Positions 13,401 to 26,400 of a DNA stretch of 64,000 nucleotides are shown here, in pieces. The DNA comes from Paramacrobiotus metropolitanus (taxonomy: Eukaryota; Tardigrada; Eutardigrada; Parachela; Macrobiotidae), in the NCBI RefSeq assembly GCF_019649055.1, contig NW_026570229.1, forward strand, positions 1,736,001-1,800,000, given 5' to 3'. How positions within the stretch are numbered: the first letter of the stretch is position 1; every line of letters begins with the position of its first letter. The position numbers were made by a program, and so were the translations under genes. The notes under the pieces were generated by a model. That model was given only the letters and a program-made list of their open reading frames with translations, did not search any database and was not told the origin of the DNA.

Positions 13401-16400
13401 TCTAAGTTAGATTATGAATTATATTTTTATTTTAAATAATATATCTTAACATGAATTTTTAAAAATATGTAGAACATAATTTGAACAGAATATAAATATA
13501 TTGTCAAATTCATTCGCAACGTCATTAGGCAAGAAACCGGCAAGGTCGTCTAAAAAATAGTTTTTGCTGAATTTTCCAGCATTCACGGTACCTCGAATTG
13601 GATGGCAGTTGTCGCCGCGCGGAAGCCGCAAGCACACTGAAATTGATTAGGCAAAAAATTTTACAGGACGTCGAACGGGAGAGCGGGATGATCTGGGAAG
13701 TCGAACAGATGCGGAATAATCACCGCAGCTCGCATAAAGTCACAGCGCCATCCTGTATAAAACGGGCGTCCGGCCGTGTATTATGCCGGTAACGATCGCG
13801 GATCGAGCGCCGCGGCGCGGTGTAATTACGCCGTGGGTTTTCTTCAGGTGCGACACTGGAGAAATCGACACCGGCTGGAAAGTGAATCTAATCAATTCTC
13901 CCTGCAAAAACCACAGATGCCGGGCAATGTCGTTATACCCGTGTTTATTAAATCAAATATCGCGCACCGCCAAAAATGACGTTTTTTTCTGAATCCAATA
14001 TGCATCTGTTTGTATTTACACCGCAAAAAAATGCAGCAACCCTTTCAATAAAGCAATACCACGCCACTAAATAAAATGTTAAATTTCGTTGAATAAGTAA
14101 TAAATACAGCGAACTTCTTGAAATAAAATTTTTTTAAAATTAAATATCAAATTGTTATTTCAATTTTATCTGTGATTAAAACATGATTATATTTCGCTTC
14201 TTTACAGTATATACCTGAATAAAGCGAACTACAATAACATTTTAATCGAATATGAAAAAGACACGGTAATCAGAATCATAAAATTGCCTCCGTATGAAAA
14301 AAAAATGTAATTTTTAACATAAAGAAAAAAGCATACAAAAAAGATGCGAATCATTTTGATAAATTTTAAACTATAAAATCTGATTGTATAATTTTATTTT
14401 TCGAACGCCGTAGCAAAGCGACAGGATAACTAAATAGCTACTATAATTATAAAATAAAAATTTCCATAATGTAAACGTTTCAGTCAAAATGAATCGACTC
14501 ACGATTTTTGCGCAAAATTTCTGTGCAAAATAAGCCTGCAATTTCCAGAAGCATAACCGCTGTAAATAATGTACAAACCGCCATAAAGCCGGTGGTAATA
14601 AAATTTCGACGAGATTTTAATGCGCAGATGTTCATAAAAGTGATTACCGGGTCGACAGCATCACAACCTATCCAAAGAGCCGCGTGCACCGCGTCCGGCA
14701 ACCGGAAATGGATATGAAATATTCACAACACGCGCGTGCACCAGATTAACCAGCATCAACCGCGTTAAAAATGTAAATCCGCCGAAATTGTATACATACT
14801 CGTATATATATAAAACCCCGGGTACAAATGCCCGATATTTCTATCAAAATTAATATTGGAGAGCGCCCGTTCCCAGCATTCAGTCAGCGTGAGAAACACT
14901 GTCCGTTGAAACAGCACAGAGCGGAGATTAATTAAGAAGAAAGCCCCGACATGATAAATAAGTCAGCGTCGGTACAGAGTCGATGCGATGTGAGTGTTGT
15001 GTGGTGGAATATTTTCTAATCACTCATGACTGCAGCAATGCGTTGCACGTATAAGCGAGTGATTATTGGATGTCGGAGTGTGTGCATCCCGTTCATCCCC
15101 GGGAGCCGGCACCCCTGGGTGGGAGACGGCGGGAGATGGGCCGCTTCCGCCTCGTGCCGATGATTATTAATGTATACGCTATATAGCGTTGTGACCGGTT
15201 TGTACCGGCGTTTTTTTACTTTTTTTACTTTTTTGTAGATACATTTTGCAAATTTAGATTTATTAACGAATATACAATGTTTTCAAATTAATACATAATT
15301 ATTGAAAATCTTTTTCATCATTCATTAAAATAAAAATATTATATATATGTGAAAAAACAAAATATACAAAAATATGTATTCAATAAATAATAAGATATTT
15401 AGATAAACAAATAATTATTTCAAATGAAGTAATAAAATCAAATATATTAATAGAAATAATAAAATATATCAAATTATTTGTTTGGTCGAGTAGTCGTAAC
15501 AGGAAAACAGCGTAGTGAAGTGGCACATTATTCCAGAGCGCAGTTTGCGCTAGCCGTTATGTCACCGAAAAGGTGTAAAACAGTATTAAATATTTTTATT
15601 GAAAAAATTTGACACTATTTTCGAAGTAAATTTTTAAAATGTCGGTTCAGTTTACCAATAGGAACAAAGTAATATTTGCAATTATTTATTGGATTCTGTT
15701 TGATCGCAAAGTCGTAAGACTGAAAAATAACGTAGCAAGTTGACTGTTGGCGTATGATAACGCTCTAGCTGCAGCTATGTTCTAGCTGTTACTTGACCGA
15801 AAATTTGTGAAGGAAGAGTGAAGTAATGGTAAACATTTTTTTTTAAAGAAATGGCAAATTTTTTTTATAATTTAGCCTAATAATACTGAATTTCTCGACA
15901 GTACAGAGTGCTGAATAAGTCCGTGTGATCTTCTGGTGGAAATGAAAATTATTTTCAAATATGTCTTTGGCGCAACTCGTAGCGGTATTGTACCAAAACG
16001 TAGAGCGATGGCTTCGTACGCCACGAGTAAGTTCATCTTTACAGCACGCAAGTGAAATATGGCTGAACATCGGTAAATCAAAAAGTGCACAATTAATTTT
16101 TTTATGATGTAAGCACTTCACAATACTTTTTGTACACGTTGATGAAAATATTCCAAATACTTTGTTAACAAGCCGCGACGGTAAATCAATGGAACGATCG
16201 ATTTTCCTTATCTACTGCGGTTATTCTCCTTATTACAAAATATTATTCTCCTTATGTTATAGGCTCTTGAAAAAAGATGAAAATACCGAAAACCTTCAGT
16301 TTATTTCACACTGCATCAGAGGAAAATTCAGCAGCTGCAAATTTTACACCAATTTCAAACGCAGACAATTATAAACACGCAAAACATGATAAATTGACTT

Positions 16401-16544
16401 AGAACTTGCTAAAAGGAACACAACATGCAGCGCATCAGTCAGGCCTGTGCAAAACCAACAACAACAACCCCACATTTTCCCGCAATAAGTTTTCGCTTCT
16501 GGAATGTCCGTGTAACAATCCAAGGCCCCTCTGATCAAGGCAAA
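10451..16544. other. AT-rich intergenic DNA
   Basis: Mostly low-complexity AT text with GC-richer blocks at about 11.5-11.9, 12.55-12.88, 13.57-13.98, 14.5-14.75 and 14.85-15.2 kb. None contains a reading frame with recognisable domain character. Two copies of the CACTACG motif lie near 15511 and 15725. Confidence 0.5.
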
Positions 16545-17095
16545 AACTACGTACAACGCTGAATATTCCACAAAATTCCCAGAAAAATTTCCCAAATAAT
16601 TCAGAAAATTTCTTCCACGCTCCGAAAAATATTCCACAAAATTCCGGATGATGCCGACAGCCTTGCGGAAATGACTGGAAAATTGGTCAATAAACCGGCA
16701 AAAATCCATAAAAAGATTCAAAACATTCCACAAAATTCCCGGAAAAATTAACAAATATTCCCAGAAAAATCCTCCAAGCTCCCGAACTTCGAAAAAATTC
16801 CAGAAATTCCGGAAGACATCGGTGACCTTCCGTAGATGCCTGGAATCTTGGTCAACAAATCTGGAAAAACTCCACAAAATATTCAGTATATCGCACGACA
16901 ATATCCCAAAATTCCAGGAAATATTCAGAAGCAAATCCAGAAAATTTCTCCAACGCTTGAAAAAATATTCCAGAAAAATTTTCCGATGATGACAGTTCTT
17001 AGGCAATAGCTGAAAACTTGGTCAACAAACCGGCAAAAATCCACAAAAAATTTCGAAATAGTCCACAAATAATTTCCGCAAAATTCCCGGAAACA
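16545..17095 (-). repeat. ~168-bp tandem repeat directly 3' of the KASH stop codon
   Basis: At least three diverged units are marked by TTGGTCAA at 16683, 16848 and 17018, each followed by a copy of AAACCGGCAAAAATCCA and by runs related to TTCCACAAAATTCC. The unit is close to 168 bases (56 codons). Part of the array stays open for 220 codons in one minus frame, giving Phe/Asn-rich repeated peptide text. It lies after the stop, so it is 3' UTR or flank, not a recognised protein. Confidence 0.8.
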
Positions 17096-17097
17096 AA

Positions 17098-17440
17098 TCA
17101 GATGGGCGGACTTCCGTTTGGATAGTCGAGGGTGATGGTGAAGAGATTCTTCTGGGTGGTGTAGGAGCAGCAGTGCGGCTGGAAGAGGAAGGCGCCGGCC
17201 AGCAGGCATAGGAAGATGAGCAAGCCGGCAAACGGCGCGCTCAACAGACACGTGCGCCGCCATTTCGACGCTAAAATGTCCGTCTTCACTTTGACGATCG
17301 AGTCGCGATGGAGAAGAGGATCGGGAAGACGGACCGTTGTCGTCGCTGCCGGTTTGGACAGGACACTCGTCTTCTCCGGGATCAATGGGAGCGCTTCCTC
17401 CAGTTTATGAGATTCCGGTTTGTCAGCAGGAAGAAATGTC
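17098..17440 (-). CDS. Terminal KASH exon of the nesprin-like gene
   Basis: This exon encodes about 114 residues: a basic stop-transfer stretch (ASKWRR), a ~23-residue hydrophobic helix (CLLSAPFAGLLIFLCLLAGA), then a luminal tail. Counting the last residue as 0, a Cys lies at -23, Tyr at -7 and Asn-Gly at -5/-4. These are the positions conserved in vertebrate nesprin KASH peptides, where the -23 Cys can form a disulfide with SUN. The final four residues are SPPI rather than the usual PPPT-type end. The acceptor at 17441 joins in phase with the donor after 18345. Confidence 0.9.
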
Positions 17441-20400
17441 CTGAAATTTATAAAACGCATTAATAAAAAGAAAATAATTAGCAAGATATAAAAACTCCTG
17501 TATCTGCTGGATTATTTTCACGTCGAATGGCCGTACCAACCACTATAAAAACTTTACACCTAAATACATAACGATTTCCAAAAATAGGAGAACAGCACTA
17601 AACTAAATAATCCCATTCGTACAGTAAAACACTCAAATAAAATTCGGAAAAACAAAAACATCATTAGCGCTATTTTTCAATGTAAGAAAATAATGTAATA
17701 ATAATTTATTGGGATAATTCATGGTCTGCATACGCTACTCGGCGCTAGAGCGTAGTGCGGATGCTACAGTATGCCAACGCACTACGTTATTCCGCAATAA
17801 TGTTGTGCGTCCTGTCACTAGTCGATGAAAATCTTTGACAAATACACCAACGATATATTCCGAAAATATCTACATCTGAACTACCTATTTTAAATATTTA
17901 AAAATTGACAATATTTCAATACTTTGAAACATGACTAGAATTTTAGAAATATCTACTTCGATGTATTAAATAAAATATTTAATTGTAAATCAGATCAAAA
18001 TTAATAAATACACCTATGAAATATTTTTTTTTCAAAATATGCATCTACATACCTAAACTATTTGAAATATTCTAAAGAAACCTGAAATCTCGACATTCTG
18101 GAGTACGACAAAATAATTATTTCAATGCCATAAATAGAACAATAATTACACATAAATTTGCAAATAAAACAGACTGTTCCAAATATGTAAAAAACTCAAC
18201 CTCTTTCAATATTTTACTGGAAATGCGTCATATAAAATTCAATTCAATTTCCATGCATCCAATAATATTTTTAGTCACAGAATACGCTTTAGCTGTTTTA
18301 TCCTAATTAGCGGGCGTCGTTTAACCCTCTTCCGCTGCTCTTACCGGCGCGGACACTCCCGCCCGTCCTCCTCCATCTTCCCCAGCATCCCCTTGACCTC
18401 CTTGACCATCTCCCCGACCTCGGCGTCCAGCAGCACAAACCGCTCCATCCCCGTCAGCTGCTGCAGCAGCCGCTCCACCTCCCGCCACTCCCCCGGGAGA
18501 TCCCGCCCCCCGCCCGCTTCCCCGTCGTGCAGGGGCACCAGATCCGGGAGGGAGGAGGTCAGCGCGGACTGCAGCGTGGTCAGCCGCCCGCGGACGGTGG
18601 ATAAGCGGCGCTGGTAGGTGGCCACGTCGTCCAGACTGCGCCGGCCTAATTGGGAGAGGGTGTCCAGGTGGTGGTGCAGGGATTGGGCGTCGGCGAAGAG
18701 GGAAGCGCTGGTAGGTGTGCAAAGGGCGCAGCTGGTGGAGTGCTCGCTGATGCGGGTTAACAGACGCGTCGTGTCCGTGGTGCAGGTGTCCAGTGTCGAC
18801 AGTTTCGTCTGGAAACGGGAAGAAAGGCTCATTTCCGGTTGGGATTATACCGCCACGATTATACGACCAAAGAATTTGCAAATTTCTATAAATTTGGTTA
18901 TTTTTTCAGTAATTTCTGCTTACCGGTAATTCGATACTATGTTTCCTATATTTCTTAAAACAATTTTTAAACTCAAGAATTTCTTTAGTTTTTTCAAACA
19001 TTTTTTTCGATTTTTAAAAGAAACCTTGATTTTATTGTTCATAATTTTTATTATGTTAAACAGAAAATTCTAAAATTTTTTCTACTTTGCTTTCTCGACA
19101 CAACCACCGCCCGTCTGTAGACAAAAACGGCTCATTTGAAATCGACAAAACGTTAAAATCCTAAAGACGAATCGCCGAAAATTCACATCTACTTTTCTTG
19201 GTTATTTACAGTGACCATGAAAACGTACCCATAGTGTATCGGATTTATTACGAAAAAGTGAATCAAATATTCAGGATGTTCAAAACAAATTCTAATTAAA
19301 CAGGGTTAACATTTCATAATGGATTTAAAATAATTTTCTAAATTTGTCTTAACTGTAACTGGTATTTATAATTAAATTTGTCTTTAGTTCAATTTGCTGC
19401 AAGGTTAGCTGCACCTGGCTCCATATTTTTTCTTACAAATTAATAACAGATGTTTAAATTGAAAAACGTTCTTTCCATTTATTAAAACACACAGTCTTTC
19501 GGGCAAACATAAGCTTAAAAAACAAATTTTAACACACAAAGCATCAACAATATTTTTCGGAATTATTCCCCGTTAAATCTCATCATACTGGTTTTAATAA
19601 TCATGCCACTGCACTACGAACACCCTGTACATAATTGGCAATGTAATCCGACACACTTGAACTCAAAACCACACCTGGATCTGTTGGTGGATCGTGGCGC
19701 AGGCCTGGACGCTGCGGATGAGGAGTGGCGAGGGATGTTTAGGATTAAACGCGTTAGATAAGAGCACCACCGTGGCCTGGATATCCCGCAGCGCTTCACT
19801 GATGGAACGCGCCCACTGTCCACAGGCTTCACTGCGCACCACTTCGCCCAACAGACCATCCCACCGTTCAATCAAATCTACGCAGAAAATAACCGGAAAA
19901 TTAACCTAGCAATAATTACGAAAAAATCCACAAAAAACATGTGACAAATAATTCACACAACTGCCCAAAAAAAACACCCGCCCCGGTCAACAAATAAATT
20001 GAGCACATACCTCTGATTAGCCCTTTTTCGCCCGTCAGCGGGGAATTCTCCGCCGTGTCGACGCTGGCGGCGATGTGCTTGTCAATCGTGCCCAGCCAGT
20101 CCAGATTCGTCTGGCAGGTGGCCCGAATTTCCTTCTGAAAACAACCAAATTTTCTCTTCGACTGACTGTCAGACCAAATTTATCAATAACCATTTTATCT
20201 AATATTGTATTAAACAGCGGATTGTATTATCCAATTATTAGCGGGGTGTTCGTATTAAGTGGACTATTATTACTATTAATTCTTCTTTTACTGCCGATTT
20301 CTATTTTAAAAAAATACATAAGTGGTATGACAAGAAATTACTCACAAGCAGACAGCCGTTAGTGTGATTGATCTTATTTGAATGTTACTGTGTTTTACAC

Positions 20401-23400
20401 GGAGCAGCCGGCAGCATTTCATGGCGTTATTTGTAAACACATCGCCTGCAGTTAGTGTGAAGATATGGTAGTGAAGTGGCGCAATTTGCAGCCTTGAACG
20501 CTGTGCATGATCGATATCCATTATTTTGCTTAACATATTTCGTTAAATTACTTTTTTTCAGAATAAATTACTACTTTTCTTTTTACAATAAATCAAATTT
20601 GTATCTTGCACACCACCGACTGCTGAAAGGTGAAGTATTGGCTATTGCTGCAAATGGCTTTATTTACGTCAAAAAATTTATATACAGAAACAAGGAAGAA
20701 AAACTGCACTACGAAAGAAATTTTCTTTTCCACGTACCAACTGTGCACAGCGATTGCGCAGGCGGTGACCGGCGCCGCGCAGTGCCGTCTGCGCGATGTG
20801 GAACTGCCGCAGGGACTCGTTGAGGACGTTGCGCAGTTCCTCGGCGCTGGACTCGCCGCCGTCCGACTCGCTCCAGTGCCGCTCGCCGTTGACGCTCAGA
20901 CTGGACGAGCCCGAGGGGAGGATGGTCCAGAAATCATCGCCGAAGTTGGTTATCTGCTGCACGACATTCTCGTCCACCGACTTCTCCGAGTAGGCTTCAC
21001 TTGAATACGGTGGATCCTAACATAAGCCGCTTTCTTGCAATCATCCCTTAATTTTCTGCATTTTCATTTAACATTATTTTCACTACAAATTTCTTAATCG
21101 CCCAGATTCTCGATTAACTGAAATTCTACACGTATGATAATTTCGCAACTACAACAAAAAATCGCAAGATAAACTAGTTTGCTGCGAACAATCCAAGAAT
21201 TTATCAATGGAACCAAATACAAACAACTAAAAACAACTGATGTAAAATTTATTTGATGTTTTATAATTCACAAATGCACGGTGTTATAATGCATACCGAA
21301 ATTATCACGTTCAAGCGCATATTAACGACGGCTGCCATCTTACTACGCTACACCAATTAAATTTAACCGAAGGAAACGTTTTATCCAATTTTTAAGCTTG
21401 ATTTTAAACTGTAACAAAATTATTCATGTAGAAAAAATTAAATCAGTAAATTAGTAAACTAATATGTAAATTATTTATTAGTTAAAGTCTTTCTTATTAA
21501 CGTATTCCAAGATAATATTTTCTACATTTGCCCCTTTTATGTCGTAAGTGATGAACTACTCAATCATTCTTTCATTTATTCAAAATATTACCAAAACTAT
21601 CCTTTTTTCAGTTACCTACCAATTTTCTCCCGTATCTACAACCAATTTTAAACCACCTAAAAAAACCTTACGTTTATAATAACGTTTTTAGTACCATCTT
21701 CCCCACCTGATAATCATCCCAGAAACTGCTCTCAATCTCCCCACTCCCCGCGCTCCCGCCTTCGTCCCAACGCCGACATACTCTGACTCTTGATCCCGCC
21801 CCGTGCGCCCCTCCCCGTCACCGTCAGTCGACTCCCTTCCAAATCCTCCTCACTCTCCAGGCCCCCTTCACTACTGCTCCCTGACCAGTCCACCACCACG
21901 CCGCGCCGCTGCCGACCGCCCCGCAGCATCCCGGGGAGGGCCTGCCCGGCCAGGGCGCTCTCCGACACCGCGGCCGACACCCCGGGGGAGCCCCCGTGCC
22001 GGGGGTCCTGGAGGTGCAGCGACCAGGGCCGGCGTCGTCGGGGTTTGCGGCGGAGGGTCTCCGGGGGTTGCGGGGTGCACTGGGAGGCCAGTAACGCGGT
22101 GCGGTCTTCCGGGGGGAGGGTGCGGGCGCGGAGGGTCCGTGGCGGGGTGGTGAAGGAGTCGGTCGGGAGGCTGGACCGTTTCGGAGGATCCACGGTCACT
22201 TCCGCTGTGATTTCCGACAGCAACCTGTGAAAAAAAAAATAAATTACTACTTTTCTATGTATTATGAAGAATATTGCAATTTATTTACTAGGATATGTTT
22301 ACTGTATTTTGCGCATTACGAAAAATATTAAAAAAAATTTTCAGAAGGATGTTTTTTACATTATTTATTATTTGTACTTTTCGTGACCGTTAAAACGACG
22401 TTTCTAATTATAACGGAAAAAGTTTACCGTTTGGAAAATTTCATATCGACTACCATTGACCTGACTGTAAGCAGAGGCGCTCTTCAGACAGCAGCGAAAG
22501 AGAACATCATGAATTAGAAGAGTCACTGTTCTACGATTCTGTCAGTACTCGTAAGTATTGATTGTTAATACTGGTTGAAAATCGCACGTAATAATAAAAA
22601 TGCAAATGCAGCCTCACCGAAATTTTAATCACCAAGAAACAATGCAAAATCGCGCAGTTCAAAAACCAACAGTTTAACAAACAAAAATTTCATCACCACA
22701 CGAACATACAGCTTTATGTTAAAAAATTACTTTCAAATTCTGACGGACAACATTACTGCAGTGTTTCCACGCATCAGTTCACATAACAACGAAAGTTGAT
22801 TTTCGAGTTGTTCGTGAGCCATCTATCTACGATTTAACAAAATTACTACGGCAATTGTTTCTAGCCCGTTTTTTGTTACTCTGCTGGCTGTTGTCTGTTA
22901 ATAATTACGGGAACTGGAAAAATTCAAAGTGAAAAAAATAAAAAAGAGAATTATAAAATTACTAATCATTATGAAATTAAATTTAAAAAAAATAACATAA
23001 TTTAAATTTAAAATAAATAAATTTAGAAAAATAATTAAATTTTAAAAAAATAACACACATGGTGAATCGATTACCTCTCACAACGAATATTTTACAAAAA
23101 GTACAATGTACCGAAAACTTAAAAAAGTTTTGAAGAAAAACCGTTAAACACGTAAAAAATTCAAAATTACAGGGAAAACGCCAATAAAAAATTACTCGAA
23201 TTACTCTTACTGGAAGTTCTTGGATTCTCCTTCATCGTCGGTGAAGGCCAGTGCCGGTCCGGCGCGTAACTTGGACAAGGAGCCCTTGGCCGAGCGCGTC
23301 AGCACTTCCGCCCGGGCGTCCAGTATCAACGGCGCCACTTTGTAATAGAATTCGTTGGGTGACGCGCTGAGACTGCCGTTGCGGATGGCCGGGTCCAGCG

Positions 23401-26400
23401 GCAGACGCAGTCTGCGCGCGTCCGCCTTCCGCGAGGAATCCGTGTCCGAGTGCGCGGAGGCCGCCGGCGTCACGCGGCCGGGGCTGGCCGTTAAGGTTTT
23501 GATCAACCCTGGGAAAAAACATAATTAACATTCGATAAATAAAAGACAAAGAATTAGCAAATGAAAAATAAATTAAAAACAGAATTATTCGAATAAAAAA
23601 CAAAATAAAATAAATTAGCTGAATGATAAATATGCGCACCAAAAACTGATTCCAGCTCATTGAACAAAATTTCTTAAAAGTCGAACAACTGCTCGCAGGC
23701 GCTTTACATACAACTAGCATCATGACAATACACTACTACTAATGCAGAATTAAAATAATCTTTCAAAAAATGCGAAAGTATTGAGACGCTGTTGAAATAA
23801 AAATCGGCACATCATATTTCTGCCAAATTTCATATGAAAAATATGGCCGCAAAAATACAAAAAGTCCAGAAAACAACTTAATTACGGAAAAGAAAAATAT
23901 GATAAAAACTACATACGAAGTTAGGAAAAACATCCCAAAAAAAATTAGAAAATAAATAAACTTAAATTATGACAAATAAAATTGAATAAATTCAATTCCG
24001 TTCGATTCTTACCGGAAACCGCGCCCGTATTACCCAGCACCGGCGCCAACGGCTGCGACGGCGACACATCATCCATCGATAAATTCAACGTGGAGCTCTC
24101 GCTGGCGTACCCGATATCCTGCGACACCAGCTCCAGTTTCCCGTTGCTCGCGAGATTCAACGCCAGTTTCAGGGAGCTGAGGCCCTGCCCGGCGGTGCCG
24201 GCCATCACGCCCTTCTCTTCTGACATGTTTTCGGCGGACGCGCAATGCACCAGATCCCACTCACTCCAGTCCCAGCATCGCAACGCTGGCTCACTCAAAC
24301 ACGACTCCGACGAGGAAGAACGATTTTCGGGATCGTCAAAATCCTGTAAAAAAATTCCCGGGCTATTCGACTTATTGAACGGCAACGGTTGTTTCATTTT
24401 TCTCAAATTTATCAGCTGATTAAAACTCGCACAACCAAACTGCAGCTTCTACAAATAACAATGCCGGTACGAGTATCGTGAAGCGCATTTTTCGTACTTT
24501 TTGCCATAACTGCGCAGACAAATTGAACTAAACAAAATCCGTGATAAAAAACTGCTAAATAAAAACAGATTATCAAAATTATTATCACAAAAAAAAAACA
24601 GATTAATACTTTATTATGCGAACTACGAAAGAAAGTCAACGCCCCAAAATCATGACTGGCGGTCATTCACTATGTAGTGTCGTCTCATGCTACCAAACGC
24701 GCCAATACTGTGAGGCACTGTTCTACGCTTTCCTCCCAAAATTCTGCCAATTTTCTCCCAGGCTTAGTTTACTCACAGTTTACCTGTAATTTTAACAAGT
24801 GCCCGTGTGCTGTTACTGCTGTATTCTACGATTAACCGCACGCAATACCGACCATAATTACAGGTGCCATTGCGCAAATCACCATTTAAAAGGTGCGATC
24901 AGTTTCCGCGTGGCTACCAATCGTGGGAAAAGCAAACAAGCCGCTGCTACACGCAACCCATCTGCCAGCTGACCAACCAGCGCAGTGCGCACGGCTGAAC
25001 GTTGGCCGATAAGTGTCCTTGCGTGTGATTTCGTAATCAAGCGCGTATTATTCAAATTTCTCGCATCAGTGTAATCTACTCACATCCACACCGTTTTCGC
25101 CACCACCAAAACAGGTTCAAACTCCAAAGGGCCACCCATCAAAATTATTATTCACCGTTGCGGCGGATAAAAGTCCAACATTTATTAGTTCAAAATAAGA
25201 AGCATTTATCACTGATAAAAGCGGGCCTCCAGTCGTTTACAACATATAAATAATTTAAATCCTCCCATTTCTATTTTTGTCTGAATTACTGCAGAAGTTT
25301 CTCAAAAGTATTTGTTTTCTAAAAAACAGCAAAAACGAGTCTAAAACGAAATACCTCTAAATAAACCAAACAGCGAGCTGTTTTTCCAATATGAAAATGG
25401 AACTAAAATACTAACTCACACGCAGGTTAGAAAAAAAACCAAATAAATCATAAAGAAAAGACATCAGCAGGTAAAAAATTTATTTGAAAATTCACGTTGT
25501 ATGAAAATTTGAAAGCGAACCACTACAGCATTCGGCAACAAGCTACTCTTTCGTTTGTACGTGTACTCGTATTCTATTAGCTGACCGTGTCCGTGAGCCA
25601 CTGATCTACGAAAATTTCCAATTTTATATGCAGGTTCTGCAGCTGCTGCCGTTTTGCCAAAATATCAAAAACCGAAACGGTATTTAAAAACATGCAGCAG
25701 CAAAATAACTATCGGATTACAGAGACTGCCGCGGCGAGGAATGAGATGAGAACGGCGCGACACGGGCACAAAGCGCGGACATGTCAGCTGCCAGCGCATC
25801 TCTCCATCACTCAGCCAGCCACCCACACTGTCCACAAAAGCGTCTTTTGTCAGCAACAAGTCAACTACCACCCCACAAAAGACCCATTTACCGTCTTGCT
25901 CAAACAGACCCTTTGCATAAGAATCACGCTGAATCGTGAAGACATCTCCGAGGCAAACATATTACCCGGTAAGCACATTTTTCTCACATTACGCCAAATT
26001 TATTTAAAATGTTTATTTTTTCCATAGCGCGGACGCTTCACAATCAGACGAAATATGGTTTTATTCCGAGCAATTTCCAAAAATTCCTCCATCAAAGAAA
26101 AATTATCCTAATTTTGCAACAGCACTGCTTCCCGAACGGAAAAAAACCAGTATACTTGAGGCAACCGCGAGCAAATTAAAAATTCCCATGTAATCCCATA
26201 TTTTCAAAAATATCCATGCTTCACCAATCACCATCAAAAATAATTTTGATATAATTTAAATCTAGCTTATTTCACCCGTGAGAACCGATTAACGAATAGA
26301 ATTCACTGCGATGCGTAGCGCCACTTCTCTACACTTTCACCAGTTAACGATGACAACTGCAGAACATACCGAATCATGACTAACATAAATTACTGTATTC

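Noticed and set aside
16344-17006. Open frame of 220 codons on the minus strand 3' of the KASH gene
   Set aside because: It is formed by the ~168-bp tandem repeat, lies after the KASH stop, has no convincing start and gives low-complexity Phe/Asn-rich text; kept only as a repeat finding.
21790-22230. Plus-strand frames of 116-146 codons rich in Pro/Arg
   Set aside because: They are antisense shadows of GC-rich KASH exon 7.
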